Shown here piece after piece: positions 45,051 through 54,648 of a stretch of DNA of 64,000 bases. The notes beneath the pieces were generated by a model. The model was given only the letters and a program-made list of their open reading frames with translations, did no database searches and was not told the DNA's origin. The stretch's first letter is position 1. Every line of letters starts with the position of its first letter. The stretch spans positions 186,001 to 250,000 of the forward strand of contig NZ_BCTU01000003.1 in NCBI RefSeq assembly GCF_001590925.1, read 5' to 3'. Position numbers and translations under genes: made by a program. Source of the stretch: Serratia plymuthica NBRC 102599 (GTDB lineage: Bacteria; Pseudomonadota; Gammaproteobacteria; Enterobacterales; Enterobacteriaceae).

Positions 45051-46676
45051 ATGCGCGTAAAACTCTCATTTCAAATCAAGCTGTTCCTGTGCCTGGTCGC
45101 CTTCTCCTGTCTGCTGCTGACGTTGATTGGCGCTTACACCTACCATCAGTTGGATGCCCAGTTGCACCGTGACCTTGGCGCGCGGGCGCAGGTGCAGGCG
45201 CGGGAAATAGCTCTGATCCCCTCCCTGGTCAGCGCCGTGGAAAAAAACGACCCTGAGCAAGTCGCCGCGCTGATGAAGAAAATACGCGCCAGCAGCGATG
45301 CCAGTTATATTGTCATCGGCGATAATCGCGCCCGACATCTTTACCATTCCGAATACGCCGATCGCTTCGGCACCCCGATGGTCGGTGGCGATAATAAAGA
45401 AGTGTTGGAAGGGAAAAGCATTATTTCGTTCCGCAAAGGCGGCATCGGTATTTCATTGCGCAGCAAAGCGCCGATACTGGATGAAAATAATCACGTCATC
45501 GGCATTGTTTCGGTTGGCTATCTGAAGTCACATATCGATAATTTGAATGCCAGAACCCTGACGCAGATCGTCGGTTTTATTGTGCTATTGTTAATCGCCC
45601 TGTTTATTTTTTCCTGGCTGTTATCGAAAAATTTAAAACGCCAAATGTTCTGGCTTGAGCCCAAAGAAATTGCGTTGCTAGTGCGCCAGCAAAAGGCTCT
45701 GCTGGAAGCGATCTACGAAGGCGTGATTGCCGTCGATCCCCAACTGCGCATCATTACCATCAACCACGCGGCGCGTGAACTGCTGGATCTGCGGCAACCC
45801 GCCAGCACCTTGATGGGCCGTGAAATCGGCGAAGTGATCCAGTCGCAGCCGGACTTCTTCGGCGCGTCGCAACTGGGGCACGACACGCACGATGAGGTTT
45901 GCCGCTTCAACCACGTGCGGGTGATCGCCAGCCGGGTACGTATTATGCAAGAAGAAGTGCTGCAAGGCTGGGTGATCAGTTTCCGCGACAAAAATGACAT
46001 CAATACCCTGAGCAGCCAGCTAAGCCAGGTAAAGCGCTACGCCGACAACCTGCGCATCATGCGCCATGAACAACTGAACTGGACCGCCACCCTCGCCGGG
46101 CTGCTGCATATGCAGCGTTACGACGAGGCAATCCGTTATGTGGAGGCTCAGTCGGAAGGCGCGCAAGAGATCCTCGACTTTATCTCGCAGCGCTTCAGCT
46201 CGGCCGCGCTGTGTGGCCTGCTGTTGGGCAAATACTCCAGCGCAAAGGAAAAAGGCGTCGAGCTGCGCTTTGATCCCGCCTGCCAGTTGCGGCAGATCCC
46301 GGCGGCGCTGAATGAAACCGAACTGATGTCGATCATCGGTAATTTGCTGGATAATGCGGTAGAGGCTACGCTGCATTGCGACGCGCCGCACGAAGCGGTA
46401 GAACTCTATATCAGCGACAGCAGCAATGAGCTGGTGATTGAAGTGGCCGATCGCGGTACCGGCATTGCTGCGGAGGTGCGCGATACGCTGTTTGAACAGG
46501 GCGTCACCACCAAAGACGACAAAGGCGACCACGGCATCGGCCTGCACCTGGTCGCCAGCCACGTGGCGCAGGCGCACGGCAGCATAGAAGTGTCGGACAA
46601 CGATCCGCACGGCGCCATATTTTCCTTGTTTATCCCCTATGAATTTCAGGCCGCAGGCAACAACGCCGAGGTTTGA
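45051..46676 (+). CDS. CitA/DpiB/DcuS-type sensor histidine kinase
   Basis: A 541-residue membrane sensor. One N-terminal helix (LFLCLVAFSCLLLTLIGAYTY) leads to a periplasmic PAS-like (PDC) citrate/malate-binding domain with YIVIGDNRARHLYHSEY. A second helix follows near residue 180, then a cytoplasmic PAS domain and the kinase. The phosphoacceptor His is in RHEQLNWTATLAGLL; GNLLDNAVEA and GTGIA plus HGIGLHLV are the ATP-binding boxes. It resembles E. coli DpiB in order and motifs. It forms an operon with the response regulator and probably senses the symporter's substrate. Confidence 0.92.
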   Translation: MRVKLSFQIKLFLCLVAFSCLLLTLIGAYTYHQLDAQLHRDLGARAQVQAREIALIPSLVSAVEKNDPEQVAALMKKIRASSDASYIVIGDNRARHLYHSEYADRFGTPMVGGDNKEVLEGKSIISFRKGGIGISLRSKAPILDENNHVIGIVSVGYLKSHIDNLNARTLTQIVGFIVLLLIALFIFSWLLSKNLKRQMFWLEPKEIALLVRQQKALLEAIYEGVIAVDPQLRIITINHAARELLDLRQPASTLMGREIGEVIQSQPDFFGASQLGHDTHDEVCRFNHVRVIASRVRIMQEEVLQGWVISFRDKNDINTLSSQLSQVKRYADNLRIMRHEQLNWTATLAGLLHMQRYDEAIRYVEAQSEGAQEILDFISQRFSSAALCGLLLGKYSSAKEKGVELRFDPACQLRQIPAALNETELMSIIGNLLDNAVEATLHCDAPHEAVELYISDSSNELVIEVADRGTGIAAEVRDTLFEQGVTTKDDKGDHGIGLHLVASHVAQAHGSIEVSDNDPHGAIFSLFIPYEFQAAGNNAEV

Positions 46677-46728
46677 AAGACGACGGATAGAGACCTAAAA
46701 ACCTTATAACAGTCTTGAGCACCCGATT

Positions 46729-47415
46729 ATGCAACACGAAGCACTGGATGTTTTGATCGTGGAAGATGAGCCACAGTTGGCAACGCTGCACGCAGAGTTC
46801 ATCGAGCAGAACTTTGCTCTGCGGGTGGTGGCTTATGCCGCCACGCTGGCCGAAGCCAGGGCCAAAGTCAACTCGCATCAGCCGCGGCTGATCCTGCTGG
46901 ATAACTTTCTGCCGGACGGCCAGGGCATTGAGCTGATGGAAGAGCCGGCGGTGAAAAACCCCGGGTGTTCGGTGATCTTCATTACCGCCGCCAGCGATAT
47001 GCATACCTGTAGCCAGGCGATCCGCAACGGCGCCTTCGATTACATCATCAAACCTGTGTCCTACAAGCGGTTGCGTAACTCGCTGGAGCGTTTTATGCAG
47101 TTTGTACAGACCCAGCGCAGCTTTAAGGTGATAGACCAGAGCAGCGTCGACGCGCTATATAACCTGCAATCCAAACAGTTTTCCAGCGAACCGAGCGCCA
47201 AAGGCATCGAAGCCAATACGCTGGAGCTGGTGCAGGCTCTGTTTATCAACCGGCCGGAGATCGCGCACGCGGTGGAAGACGTCGTCGAGCAGGTCGGCAT
47301 CAGCAAAACCACCGCCCGACGTTACCTGGAATACTGCGTCGCAAACCAATTCGTGCGCGTGGAGATGATGTACGGCAATATCGGCCATCCACGCCGCCTG
47401 TATCGCAAAGCTTAA
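46729..47415 (+). CDS. CitB/DpiA-type response regulator
   Basis: A 228-residue regulator. The receiver domain has VLIVEDEPQLA, the phosphorylated Asp in LILLDNFLPDGQG, and the switch residues FITAAS and IIKPVSYKRL. The C-terminal half carries the HTH typical of CitB/DcuR (GISKTTARRYLEYCVANQFV). It follows the kinase by 52 bases. It should activate the divergent symporter gene, probably at the TTTTAATGGTG repeats. Confidence 0.92.
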   Translation: MQHEALDVLIVEDEPQLATLHAEFIEQNFALRVVAYAATLAEARAKVNSHQPRLILLDNFLPDGQGIELMEEPAVKNPGCSVIFITAASDMHTCSQAIRNGAFDYIIKPVSYKRLRNSLERFMQFVQTQRSFKVIDQSSVDALYNLQSKQFSSEPSAKGIEANTLELVQALFINRPEIAHAVEDVVEQVGISKTTARRYLEYCVANQFVRVEMMYGNIGHPRRLYRKA

Positions 47416-47831
47416 GCTGCAATATGGCTGTCATATAAGGGGGATACACTGCTTGCGACGATATCCCCCTCGATATCGGCACCTGTCGTTGAATACTGAT
47501 GAAATACTGATGACTTTTACCCGGCCTATGGTCGGGTTTTTTATTGTCTGAACGGCAGCCTACAGGGGAAATAAAGAGAGATTTTTTTGCCATTATTCCT
47601 GTGAAATATCACCTTTCAGCAAGAAATATAATTCAGAAACATCCTAACAATAATTTAACGTGGGCCAAGCTACCATAACTAATCGACAGGCCGATGTAAA
47701 CCGCCAATATTCTCATTCCGGGACATTGAGGGTTGTCTCAGAACTTCACTGTGTTAGGGTATAGGCGACTATTATTTTCTATTAGGACGTTTTTATCGTT
47801 TGATAATTCATCAGAGGAAACAGCAAATTGC
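47416..47831. other. Non-coding region holding a terminator and the proU promoter
   Basis: GGGGGATA and TATCCCCC (about 47439-47468) form a hairpin soon after the response regulator; a true terminator follows at 47519-47543. The rest is AT-rich leader before proV, with TTGTCT at 47733 as a possible -35 but no well-spaced -10. In E. coli proU is osmotically controlled through H-NS sites in this gap and in proV. Confidence 0.4.
47519..47543 (+). terminator. Terminator after the CitB-type regulator
   Basis: ACCCG/CGGGT stem around a nine-base loop, followed by TTTTTT. Confidence 0.7.
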
Positions 47832-49034
47832 ATGGCAATTAAACTTGAAGTAAAGAACCTGTATAAGATATTTGGTGAGCATCCGGAACGAGCATTCAAA
47901 CTGATTGAGAAAGGTCTGACAAAAGACCAACTGCTTGAAAAAACCGGATTATCACTCGGCGTGAAAGACGCCTCTCTGGCCATTGAAGAAGGCGAGATAT
48001 TTGTCATCATGGGGCTTTCCGGTTCGGGAAAATCCACCCTGGTACGCCTTCTCAATCGTCTGATAGAACCCACTCGCGGGCAGGTGCTGATTGACGGTGA
48101 GGATATATCGAAAATATCCGACAGTGCGCTACGCACCGTACGCCGAAATAAGATCAGCATGGTGTTCCAATCATTCGCATTAATGCCGCATATGACCGTA
48201 TTGAATAATACCGCCTTCGGCATGGAATTAGCCGGAATACCGCCACAGGAGCGTCAGGAAAAAGCCCTGGATGCCCTGCGACAAGTCGGCCTGGAGAATT
48301 ATGCGCATTCTTATCCCGATGAGCTTTCCGGTGGGATGCGCCAGCGTGTGGGATTAGCCCGCGCCATGGCGAATAATCCGGACATATTATTGATGGATGA
48401 AGCCTTCTCGGCGCTAGACCCCTTAATCCGCACCGAAATGCAAGATGAGCTGGTCAAATTACAGGCCCGGCATCAGCGCACTATCGTGTTTATTTCCCAC
48501 GATTTGGATGAAGCGATGCGTATTGGCGATCGCATTGCGATTATGCAAGGCGGCGAGGTGATACAGGTCGGTACACCGGAGGAAATATTAAATAATCCGG
48601 CCAACGATTATGTCCGCACCTTCTTCCGTGGCGTGGATATCAGCCATGTGTTCAGCGCGAAGGATATCGCCAAACGCCGCCCGGTGGCCCTGATTCGTAA
48701 AACCCCCGGTTTTGGTCCGCGCTCGGCGTTGCAGCTGCTGCGCGATGAAGACCGTGATTATGGTTATGTTGTTGAACGTGGAAAGAAATTTATCGGCGTG
48801 GTGTCGGTAGATTCGCTCAAACAGGCGCTGGCCGCCAACCAGACGCTGGATGACGCCCTGCTGGACGCCCCGGCACCGGTACCGGCGGATATGCCGCTGA
48901 GCGAACTGATTTCCCTGGTTGCCCAAGCCCCGTGCGCGGTGCCGGTAGTCTGCGAAGAAAACAACTATATCGGAATTATTTCCAAGGCCATGCTGCTACA
49001 GGCCTTGGATAAAGAGGGCCCAGCGAATGAGTGA
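47832..49034 (+). CDS. proV: Glycine betaine/proline ABC transporter ATPase ProV
   Basis: A 400-residue ATPase, equal in length to E. coli ProV. It shows Walker [10 protein letters not shown], the signature [14 protein letters not shown], Walker [14 protein letters not shown], the switch ISHDLDEAM, and two C-terminal CBS domains that sense ionic strength. The ATG at 47832 gives [19 protein letters not shown], as in E. coli; a 33-residue upstream extension is rejected. It overlaps proW by eight bases. The ABC complex imports osmoprotectants. Confidence 0.97.
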   Translation: MAIKLEVKNLYKIFGEHPERAFKLIEKGLTKDQLLEKTGLSLGVKDASLAIEEGEIFVIMGLSGSGKSTLVRLLNRLIEPTRGQVLIDGEDISKISDSALRTVRRNKISMVFQSFALMPHMTVLNNTAFGMELAGIPPQERQEKALDALRQVGLENYAHSYPDELSGGMRQRVGLARAMANNPDILLMDEAFSALDPLIRTEMQDELVKLQARHQRTIVFISHDLDEAMRIGDRIAIMQGGEVIQVGTPEEILNNPANDYVRTFFRGVDISHVFSAKDIAKRRPVALIRKTPGFGPRSALQLLRDEDRDYGYVVERGKKFIGVVSVDSLKQALAANQTLDDALLDAPAPVPADMPLSELISLVAQAPCAVPVVCEENNYIGIISKAMLLQALDKEGPANE

Positions 49035-50154
49035 TACAACACAGGATCCATGGGCCACCGCGCCTGCCGACTCCAGCGCCGCACCGGCGACTGATGCCGC
49101 CACTTCTGCAGCTCCTGCCGAAAGTGGCGGCGATGCCTGGTCCAGCGCACCGCCACCGGCAACACATGACGCGGCCAATCAGGCCGCTCAGGGTTCTGAT
49201 TGGCTTAACAGCGCACCGGCCCAGCCGGAGCATTTCAACCTGCTCGATCCGTTCCACAAGGCCTGGGTGCCGTTCGATTCCTGGGTGACTCAAGGCATAG
49301 ACTGGCTGGTCCTGCACTTCCGCCCGCTGTTTCAGGGGATACGCGTACCGGTCGACTTTATCCTCGGCGGCTTTCAGCAGTTACTGCTCGGCATGCCGGC
49401 ACCGATCGCCATTCTGGTGTTCTCACTGATCGCCTGGCAGATCTCCAGCCTCAGCATGGGTGCCGCTACCCTAGTGTCCCTGATTGCGATAGGGGCGATT
49501 GGCGCCTGGTCGCAGGCCATGGTAACGCTGGCGTTGGTGCTGACCGCTCTGTTCTTTTGCATTGTCATCGGATTGCCGCTAGGCATCTGGCTGGCGCGCA
49601 GCAAACATGCCGCCAAGATCATACGCCCCTTGCTCGACGCCATGCAGACCACGCCGGCGTTCGTCTATCTGGTGCCGATCGTCATGCTGTTCGTTATCGG
49701 CAACGTGCCGGGGGTGGTGGTCACCATTATCTTCGCGCTGCCGCCGATCGTGCGTCTGACCATTCTCGGCATCAAACAGGTGCCGGAAGATCTGATCGAG
49801 GCGGCCGAATCCTTCGGCTCCAGCCCGCGCCAGCTTCTGTTCAAAGTGCAATTGCCGCTGGCGATGCCGACCATTATGGCCGGCGTTAACCAAACCCTGA
49901 TGCTGGCACTGTCGATGGTGGTTATCGCCTCGATGATCGCCGTCGGCGGTCTGGGCCAAATGGTGCTGCGCGGCATCGGCCGGCTGGATATGGGGCTGGC
50001 TGCCGTGGGCGGTGTCGGCATCGTGATCCTGGCGATTATTCTCGATCGTCTCACCCAATCGCTGGGGCGCGATCGCCGCAGCAAAGGCATGGGCCGCTGG
50101 TACGCTCACGGCCCGATCGGGCTGCTTACCCGCCCCTTCATCAAAAAGCCCTGA
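49027..50154 (+). CDS. proW: Glycine betaine/proline ABC transporter permease ProW
   Basis: A 375-residue inner-membrane permease. The first about 100 residues are a hydrophilic tail rich in Ala, Thr, Pro and Asp, typical of ProW and here somewhat longer than in E. coli. Several membrane helices follow. The ABC coupling motif is [20 protein letters not shown]. It overlaps proV by eight bases and precedes proX by 72. Confidence 0.96.
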   Translation: MSDTTQDPWATAPADSSAAPATDAATSAAPAESGGDAWSSAPPPATHDAANQAAQGSDWLNSAPAQPEHFNLLDPFHKAWVPFDSWVTQGIDWLVLHFRPLFQGIRVPVDFILGGFQQLLLGMPAPIAILVFSLIAWQISSLSMGAATLVSLIAIGAIGAWSQAMVTLALVLTALFFCIVIGLPLGIWLARSKHAAKIIRPLLDAMQTTPAFVYLVPIVMLFVIGNVPGVVVTIIFALPPIVRLTILGIKQVPEDLIEAAESFGSSPRQLLFKVQLPLAMPTIMAGVNQTLMLALSMVVIASMIAVGGLGQMVLRGIGRLDMGLAAVGGVGIVILAIILDRLTQSLGRDRRSKGMGRWYAHGPIGLLTRPFIKKP

Positions 50155-50226
50155 GGATATTTTCCCGCTGCGGCGTTCGGCCCTGGCGGGTTATAGCACC
50201 ACAACATCAAAAACAGAGGAAAAACT

Positions 50227-51228
50227 ATGCGCACTACAGGAATCTGGGCGGTTGCCCTTACGACACTGATTGGCTCGCAGGCAGTTTTCGCCGCTGACTT
50301 ACCGGGAAAAGGCGTAACGGTACAGCCGCTACAGAGCACCATTTCTGAAGAAACCTTCCAGACGCAGTTGGTCAGCAAGGCGCTGGAAAAGCTCGGTTAT
50401 GACGTCAAAGACACCCGCGAAGTGGATTATAACGTCGCCTACACCTCCATCGCCTCCGGCGACGCCACTTTCCTCGCGGTGAACTGGGATCCGCTGCACG
50501 CCGATCAGTACAAGGCCGCAGGTGGCGACGCCAAATTCTACCGCGAAGGGGTGTACGTCAACGGCGCGGCACAGGGTTACCTGATCGACAAGAAAACCGC
50601 CGATAAATACCACATCACCAACGTAGAGCAATTGAAAGATCCCAAGATCGCCAAGTTGTTTGACACCAACGGCGACGGCAAGGCGGATCTGACCGGCTGT
50701 ACGCCGGGTTGGGGTTGCGAGGCGGTGATTAACCACCATATCGAGGCCTATGGCCTGAGCAAAACCGTCGAGCACAACCAGGGCAACTACGCGGCGATGA
50801 TCGCCGATACCATTACCCGCTACAAAGAAGGCAAACCGATACTCTACTACACCTGGACACCGTACTGGGTAAGCGACGTGTTGGTGCCGGGGCGCGACGT
50901 GGTCTGGCTGCAGGTGCCGTTCTCTTCCCTGCCGGGCGAGCAGAAAAATGTGGATACCAAGCTGCCGAACGGTGCCAACTATGGTTTCCCGGTGAACACC
51001 ATGCGTATCGCCGCCAACAAAAAGTGGGCCGAAGCCAACCCGGCGGCCGCCAAATTGTTCGCCATTATGAAACTGCCGATTGCCGACGTGAATGCGCAGA
51101 ATCTGCGTATGCATGAAGGCCAGGCGTCCGACGCCGATATCCAAAACCATGTTAACGGCTGGATCAAGGCGCACCAGGCGACCTTCGACGGTTGGGTGAA
51201 AACCGCCGCGGAAGCCGCGAAGAAATAA
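50227..51228 (+). CDS. proX: Periplasmic glycine betaine-binding protein ProX
   Basis: A 333-residue binding protein with signal peptide ([16 protein letters not shown]). Aromatic-box Trp residues include NWDPLH and YTWTPYW. The conserved disulfide pair is in [10 protein letters not shown]. It captures glycine betaine and proline betaine for ProVW. A GGGGCGCAG/CTGCGCCCC hairpin at 51237-51258 probably ends the operon and abuts the convergent LysR gene. Confidence 0.96.
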   Translation: MRTTGIWAVALTTLIGSQAVFAADLPGKGVTVQPLQSTISEETFQTQLVSKALEKLGYDVKDTREVDYNVAYTSIASGDATFLAVNWDPLHADQYKAAGGDAKFYREGVYVNGAAQGYLIDKKTADKYHITNVEQLKDPKIAKLFDTNGDGKADLTGCTPGWGCEAVINHHIEAYGLSKTVEHNQGNYAAMIADTITRYKEGKPILYYTWTPYWVSDVLVPGRDVVWLQVPFSSLPGEQKNVDTKLPNGANYGFPVNTMRIAANKKWAEANPAAAKLFAIMKLPIADVNAQNLRMHEGQASDADIQNHVNGWIKAHQATFDGWVKTAAEAAKK

Positions 51229-51258
51229 CCCCCTGCGGGGCGCAGGTCACTGCGCCCC

Positions 51259-52137
51259 CTATTGCGTCAGTTCAATCCCGCTGAATTGCAAAAAGCGTTC
51301 GGCGGTCCTCGATAGCTGCTGCGGCCATACGCAATACACCTGCCGCCGTGGGCCATCTTCAATCGGGATAGACACCAGCGCGCTCAGGCGCTGCGCCGTC
51401 GAGATCGGCACAATGCCCGCCGCCAACCCCCGCTGCACCAGATTCTCCAGCCATTCGATATGATCGATTTCAAAACTGATATGCCGTTTGATGCCCGCCG
51501 CCTGAAACGCGCGATCGGTCTGGCGCCGGGCGCCGGTACCGCTGTAAAAATCCACCAGCGGCACTTCCGACAGGGTTTGCAGATTGACCCGCTGGCGGCT
51601 GGCTAAGGGGTGCTGCGCCGCCACCAGCGCCACCAGGGGCTCGTCGGTCAACTGACGATGGGATACCGGCAGCATATCGATATCTCCCGGCCAGATCCCG
51701 ACAAACGCCACGTCGGTCTTCTGTTGGCGAACATCCTCAAGCAGTTCCTCACTCATGCCCACATACAACCTGATGTTAACCGCCGGATAGTGGCGATGAA
51801 ACTTGCTCAGTTTTTCGGTCAGATCAATCGCGTTTATGGTGGAGATGGTCCCGATGGTCAAGGTACCGGAAATCGTCCCGTTGGCTGCCACCACCTCTTC
51901 CACCAGCGATTGTTTGGCCGCCAGCAGCCGTTGCGCGGGCAGAATAAACGCCTGTCCGGCGCTGGTCAGCCTGACCCGGCGTGAGGTGCGCTCAAACAAT
52001 GCGCAGCCCAGCTCTTCCTCCAGTTTGGCGATCTGATGGCTGAGTGCCGACTGCACCGTGTGACAGCGTTGCGCCGCACGGGTAAAACTCTGCTCTTCGG
52101 CTACCGCCAGTGCAAAGCGGATCTGTTTCAGGTTCAT
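51259..52137 (-). CDS. LysR-family regulator
   Basis: A 292-residue LysR regulator: IRFALAVAEEQSFTRAAQRC, HTH then SALSHQIAKLEEELG, and a CbbR-like effector domain. It is divergent from the ygaY-like MFS gene with about 100 bp between and probably controls it. It has no counterpart at this site in E. coli as I recall it. Confidence 0.9.
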   Translation of the reverse strand: MNLKQIRFALAVAEEQSFTRAAQRCHTVQSALSHQIAKLEEELGCALFERTSRRVRLTSAGQAFILPAQRLLAAKQSLVEEVVAANGTISGTLTIGTISTINAIDLTEKLSKFHRHYPAVNIRLYVGMSEELLEDVRQQKTDVAFVGIWPGDIDMLPVSHRQLTDEPLVALVAAQHPLASRQRVNLQTLSEVPLVDFYSGTGARRQTDRAFQAAGIKRHISFEIDHIEWLENLVQRGLAAGIVPISTAQRLSALVSIPIEDGPRRQVYCVWPQQLSRTAERFLQFSGIELTQ

Positions 52138-52241
52138 GGCATCTATCGCAAAAAGAGATTAATCAAATGAAAATTATACATTGGTTTCGCATACTGTCCT
52201 GCCCGATACTGCGCATCACTTCTTCTTGTGATTAAGCCTTT

Positions 52242-53441
52242 ATGAGCCAACAAAATCCCCATCCGGGCCTCAGCCCAGCGCTGATTGCCCTGATCGCCAT
52301 CGCCACCGGTCTGGCCGTCGCCAGTAATTATTATGCGCAGCCGCTACTGGAAACCATTGCCAAGAACTTTGCGCTGTCGGTCAATCAGGCCGGTTTTATC
52401 GTTACCGCCGCTCAGTTGGGTTACGCCGCTGGCTTGCTGCTGCTGGTCCCGCTCGGCGACATGTTCGAACGGCGTGGGCTAATCGTCTTCATGACGCTGC
52501 TGGCGGCCGGCGGCATGTTGATCACCGCCAGTTCAACCACCTTGCCGGTGATGATCCTCGGTACCGCGCTTACCGGGCTGTTCTCGGTGGTGGCGCAGAT
52601 CCTGGTGCCGCTGGCCGCCACCCTGGCGCATCCGGAAAAACGCGGCAAAACCGTCGGCATCATCATGAGCGGCCTGCTGCTCGGCATTTTGCTGGCGCGC
52701 ACCGTGGCCGGGGCGCTGGCGTCGATCGGCGGCTGGCGTACCATTTACTGGGTAGCCAGCGGGCTGATGATCCTGATGGCACTGATCCTGTGGCGCGCAC
52801 TGCCGCGTTACAAACTGCATTCCGGCCTGAATTACCCTCAGTTGCTGAAATCAATCTTCACCCTGTTTTACGGCACGCCGCTGCTGCGTACCCGCGCCGC
52901 GATTGGCGCGCTGTCATTCGCCAATTTCAGCGTGCTGTGGACTTCGATGGCCTTCCTGCTGGCGGCGCCGCCTTTTGGTTATTCCGAAGGGGTGATAGGC
53001 CTGTTCGGCCTGGTGGGCGCCGCCGGTGCGCTGGCCGCCTCCCGCGCCGGGCATCTGGCGGACAAGGGTAAAGCCGGTTTAACCACGACTCTGGGCCTGG
53101 TGCTGCTGCTGCTATCGTGGATACCCATCGCTTTCGCTACGCAATCGCTGTGGGCGCTGATCGTCGGCATTCTGATCCTCGATCTTGCAGTGCAAGCCGT
53201 GCACGTCACCAATCAGAGCGTGATGTACCGCATTATGCCGGAAGCGCGCAACCGCCTGACCGCCGGCTATATGACCAGCTATTTTATCGGCGGTGCGCTC
53301 GGTTCTCTGTTATCCGCCTCGGCCTATCAGCACGCTGGGTGGTCTGGTGTCGCCGCCACGGGAGGCGTTTTGTGCGTGCTGAATCTGCTGATCTGGTGGC
53401 GCGGCAAGCGTCATGACCCGCAGGGACCAGCGGCAATCTGA
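52242..53441 (+). CDS. ygaY: MFS transporter, YgaY-like
   Basis: A 399-residue, 12-helix major-facilitator protein with NYYAQPLLETIA near the start and motif A-like GDMFERRGLIV. E. coli carries ygaY, a disrupted gene for this kind of transporter, at the same place between proX and ygaZ; here the frame is intact. It is divergent from the LysR gene. The substrate is unknown; export of a small metabolite or drug is likely. Confidence 0.85.
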   Translation: MSQQNPHPGLSPALIALIAIATGLAVASNYYAQPLLETIAKNFALSVNQAGFIVTAAQLGYAAGLLLLVPLGDMFERRGLIVFMTLLAAGGMLITASSTTLPVMILGTALTGLFSVVAQILVPLAATLAHPEKRGKTVGIIMSGLLLGILLARTVAGALASIGGWRTIYWVASGLMILMALILWRALPRYKLHSGLNYPQLLKSIFTLFYGTPLLRTRAAIGALSFANFSVLWTSMAFLLAAPPFGYSEGVIGLFGLVGAAGALAASRAGHLADKGKAGLTTTLGLVLLLLSWIPIAFATQSLWALIVGILILDLAVQAVHVTNQSVMYRIMPEARNRLTAGYMTSYFIGGALGSLLSASAYQHAGWSGVAATGGVLCVLNLLIWWRGKRHDPQGPAAI

Positions 53442-53478
53442 TTAGCACGCGAATAATCATATTGGAAATTTATTAGCG

Positions 53479-53553
53479 TCGCAGGGTATAAACGTTACTC
53501 ACTCTCTGGTAATGTTCTGGGCATGAACTATTGATGTCCTATATACCCTGCGA
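53479..53553. repeat. Inverted repeat upstream of the ygaZ remnant
   Basis: TCGCAGGGTATA (53479-53490) and TATACCCTGCGA (53542-53553) are perfect complements 51 bases apart. It could be a terminator-like fold, an operator pair, or the ends of a small inserted element. Confidence 0.55.
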
Positions 53554-53565
53554 TCAGAATACAAA

Positions 53566-53943
53566 ATGCAAAGCCAAACTGCAGAAAACGACAATGCCCT
53601 CACCGGCAGAACGCCTTTCATCAACGGCATCGTCGAGAGTTTGCCGGTCGTCATCGGCTCTATGCCAGTGGCCTTTGCTTTTGGTCTGAGCGCCGTCAAG
53701 CCGGGATCCTCCCCGCTTGAGAACCTTTTCTTGCCTAACCCCTGTGGCCGCCAACCAGTCTGCGATTACCGCCCCCGTAGTCTCGCATCAACCGATCAGG
53801 TCGTGGCAAGTACTGGCCGGTTTTATCGCGCTGGATCCAGGCTTTATCGCAGCAAAAGCATCATTTTTCCCATACAAATCAGTACGGCAACCCTTGGTTT
53901 AACATTAAAATTACTTATGATTTTCAGCCGAAGTAACCTGTAA
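53566..53943 (+). pseudogene. Decayed ygaZ-ygaH (valine exporter) remnant
   Basis: The first about 50 codons encode ESLPVVIGSMPVAFAFGLSA and SPLENLFLP, matching the start of YgaZ (AzlC family). The rest of YgaZ is missing. A later stretch in the same frame, YRSKSIIFPIQIS...LKLL, resembles the C-terminal end of YgaH (AzlD family). A middle piece (ANQSAITAP) fits YgaZ in another frame, indicating a frameshift. This looks like a large internal deletion fusing the two genes. YgaZH exports L-valine in E. coli; this remnant cannot. Its position before mprA is the native ygaZH site. Confidence 0.72.
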
Positions 53944-54101
53944 TTTCGTGAGACACATCACACGGAAGCTTTTTTCGGGCATAGGTCGTTTACAAAAAGC
54001 TGACAAATGACACGAATAGCTAAATTATTCACTCTGCTGAACATTTACATTATTAATCACTATCGTTACTATCTCGAACGAAATTAATGAGGCCCTAAAT
54101 T

Positions 54102-54620
54102 ATGGAAAGCTCGTTTACTCCCATTGAACAAATGCTTAATTTTCGCGCAAAACGTCAGAAGGATTTTCCTTATCAGGAAATTCTGCTGACCCGGCTGTGT
54201 ATGCACATGCAAGGTAAGCTGCTGGAAAATCGCAATAAAATGCTCAAGGCACAAGGGATTAACGAAACATTGTTTATGGCGCTGATTACCCTGGATGCTC
54301 AGGAAAATCACAGCATTCAGCCTTCTGAGCTAAGCTCTGCACTGGGTTCTTCGCGCACCAATGCTACGCGCATTGCCGATGAGCTGGAAAAACGCGGCTG
54401 GATTGAGCGTCGTGAAAGCGACCATGACCGCCGCTGCCTGCATCTGCATATGACGCCGCAGGGCGAAGAGTTTCTCAGTCAACTGCTGCCACCGCAGCAC
54501 AAATGTCTGCATTTCCTGTGGTCCACGCTGGACAATGATGAACAGCAACAGCTTGAAAAGCTGACGCGCAAACTATTGGCACGTCTGGATCAAATGGAAA
54601 TCACAGAACAGTTATCCTAA
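54102..54620 (+). CDS. mprA: MarR-type repressor MprA (EmrR)
   Basis: A 172-residue MarR-family repressor nearly identical in pattern to E. coli Mpr[29 protein letters not shown], and the winged helix with [18 protein letters not shown] and [10 protein letters not shown]. In E. coli it represses emrAB and releases on binding uncouplers and similar drugs. It heads the pump operon, with the outer-membrane factor gene 28 bases downstream. Confidence 0.96.
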   Translation: MESSFTPIEQMLNFRAKRQKDFPYQEILLTRLCMHMQGKLLENRNKMLKAQGINETLFMALITLDAQENHSIQPSELSSALGSSRTNATRIADELEKRGWIERRESDHDRRCLHLHMTPQGEEFLSQLLPPQHKCLHFLWSTLDNDEQQQLEKLTRKLLARLDQMEITEQLS

Positions 54621-54648
54621 TTCACAATTTCTGTTCAGGTACTTACTT

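Noticed and set aside
50329-51174. 281-codon minus-strand ORF opposite proX
   Set aside because: Shadow frame; proX is certain on the plus strand.
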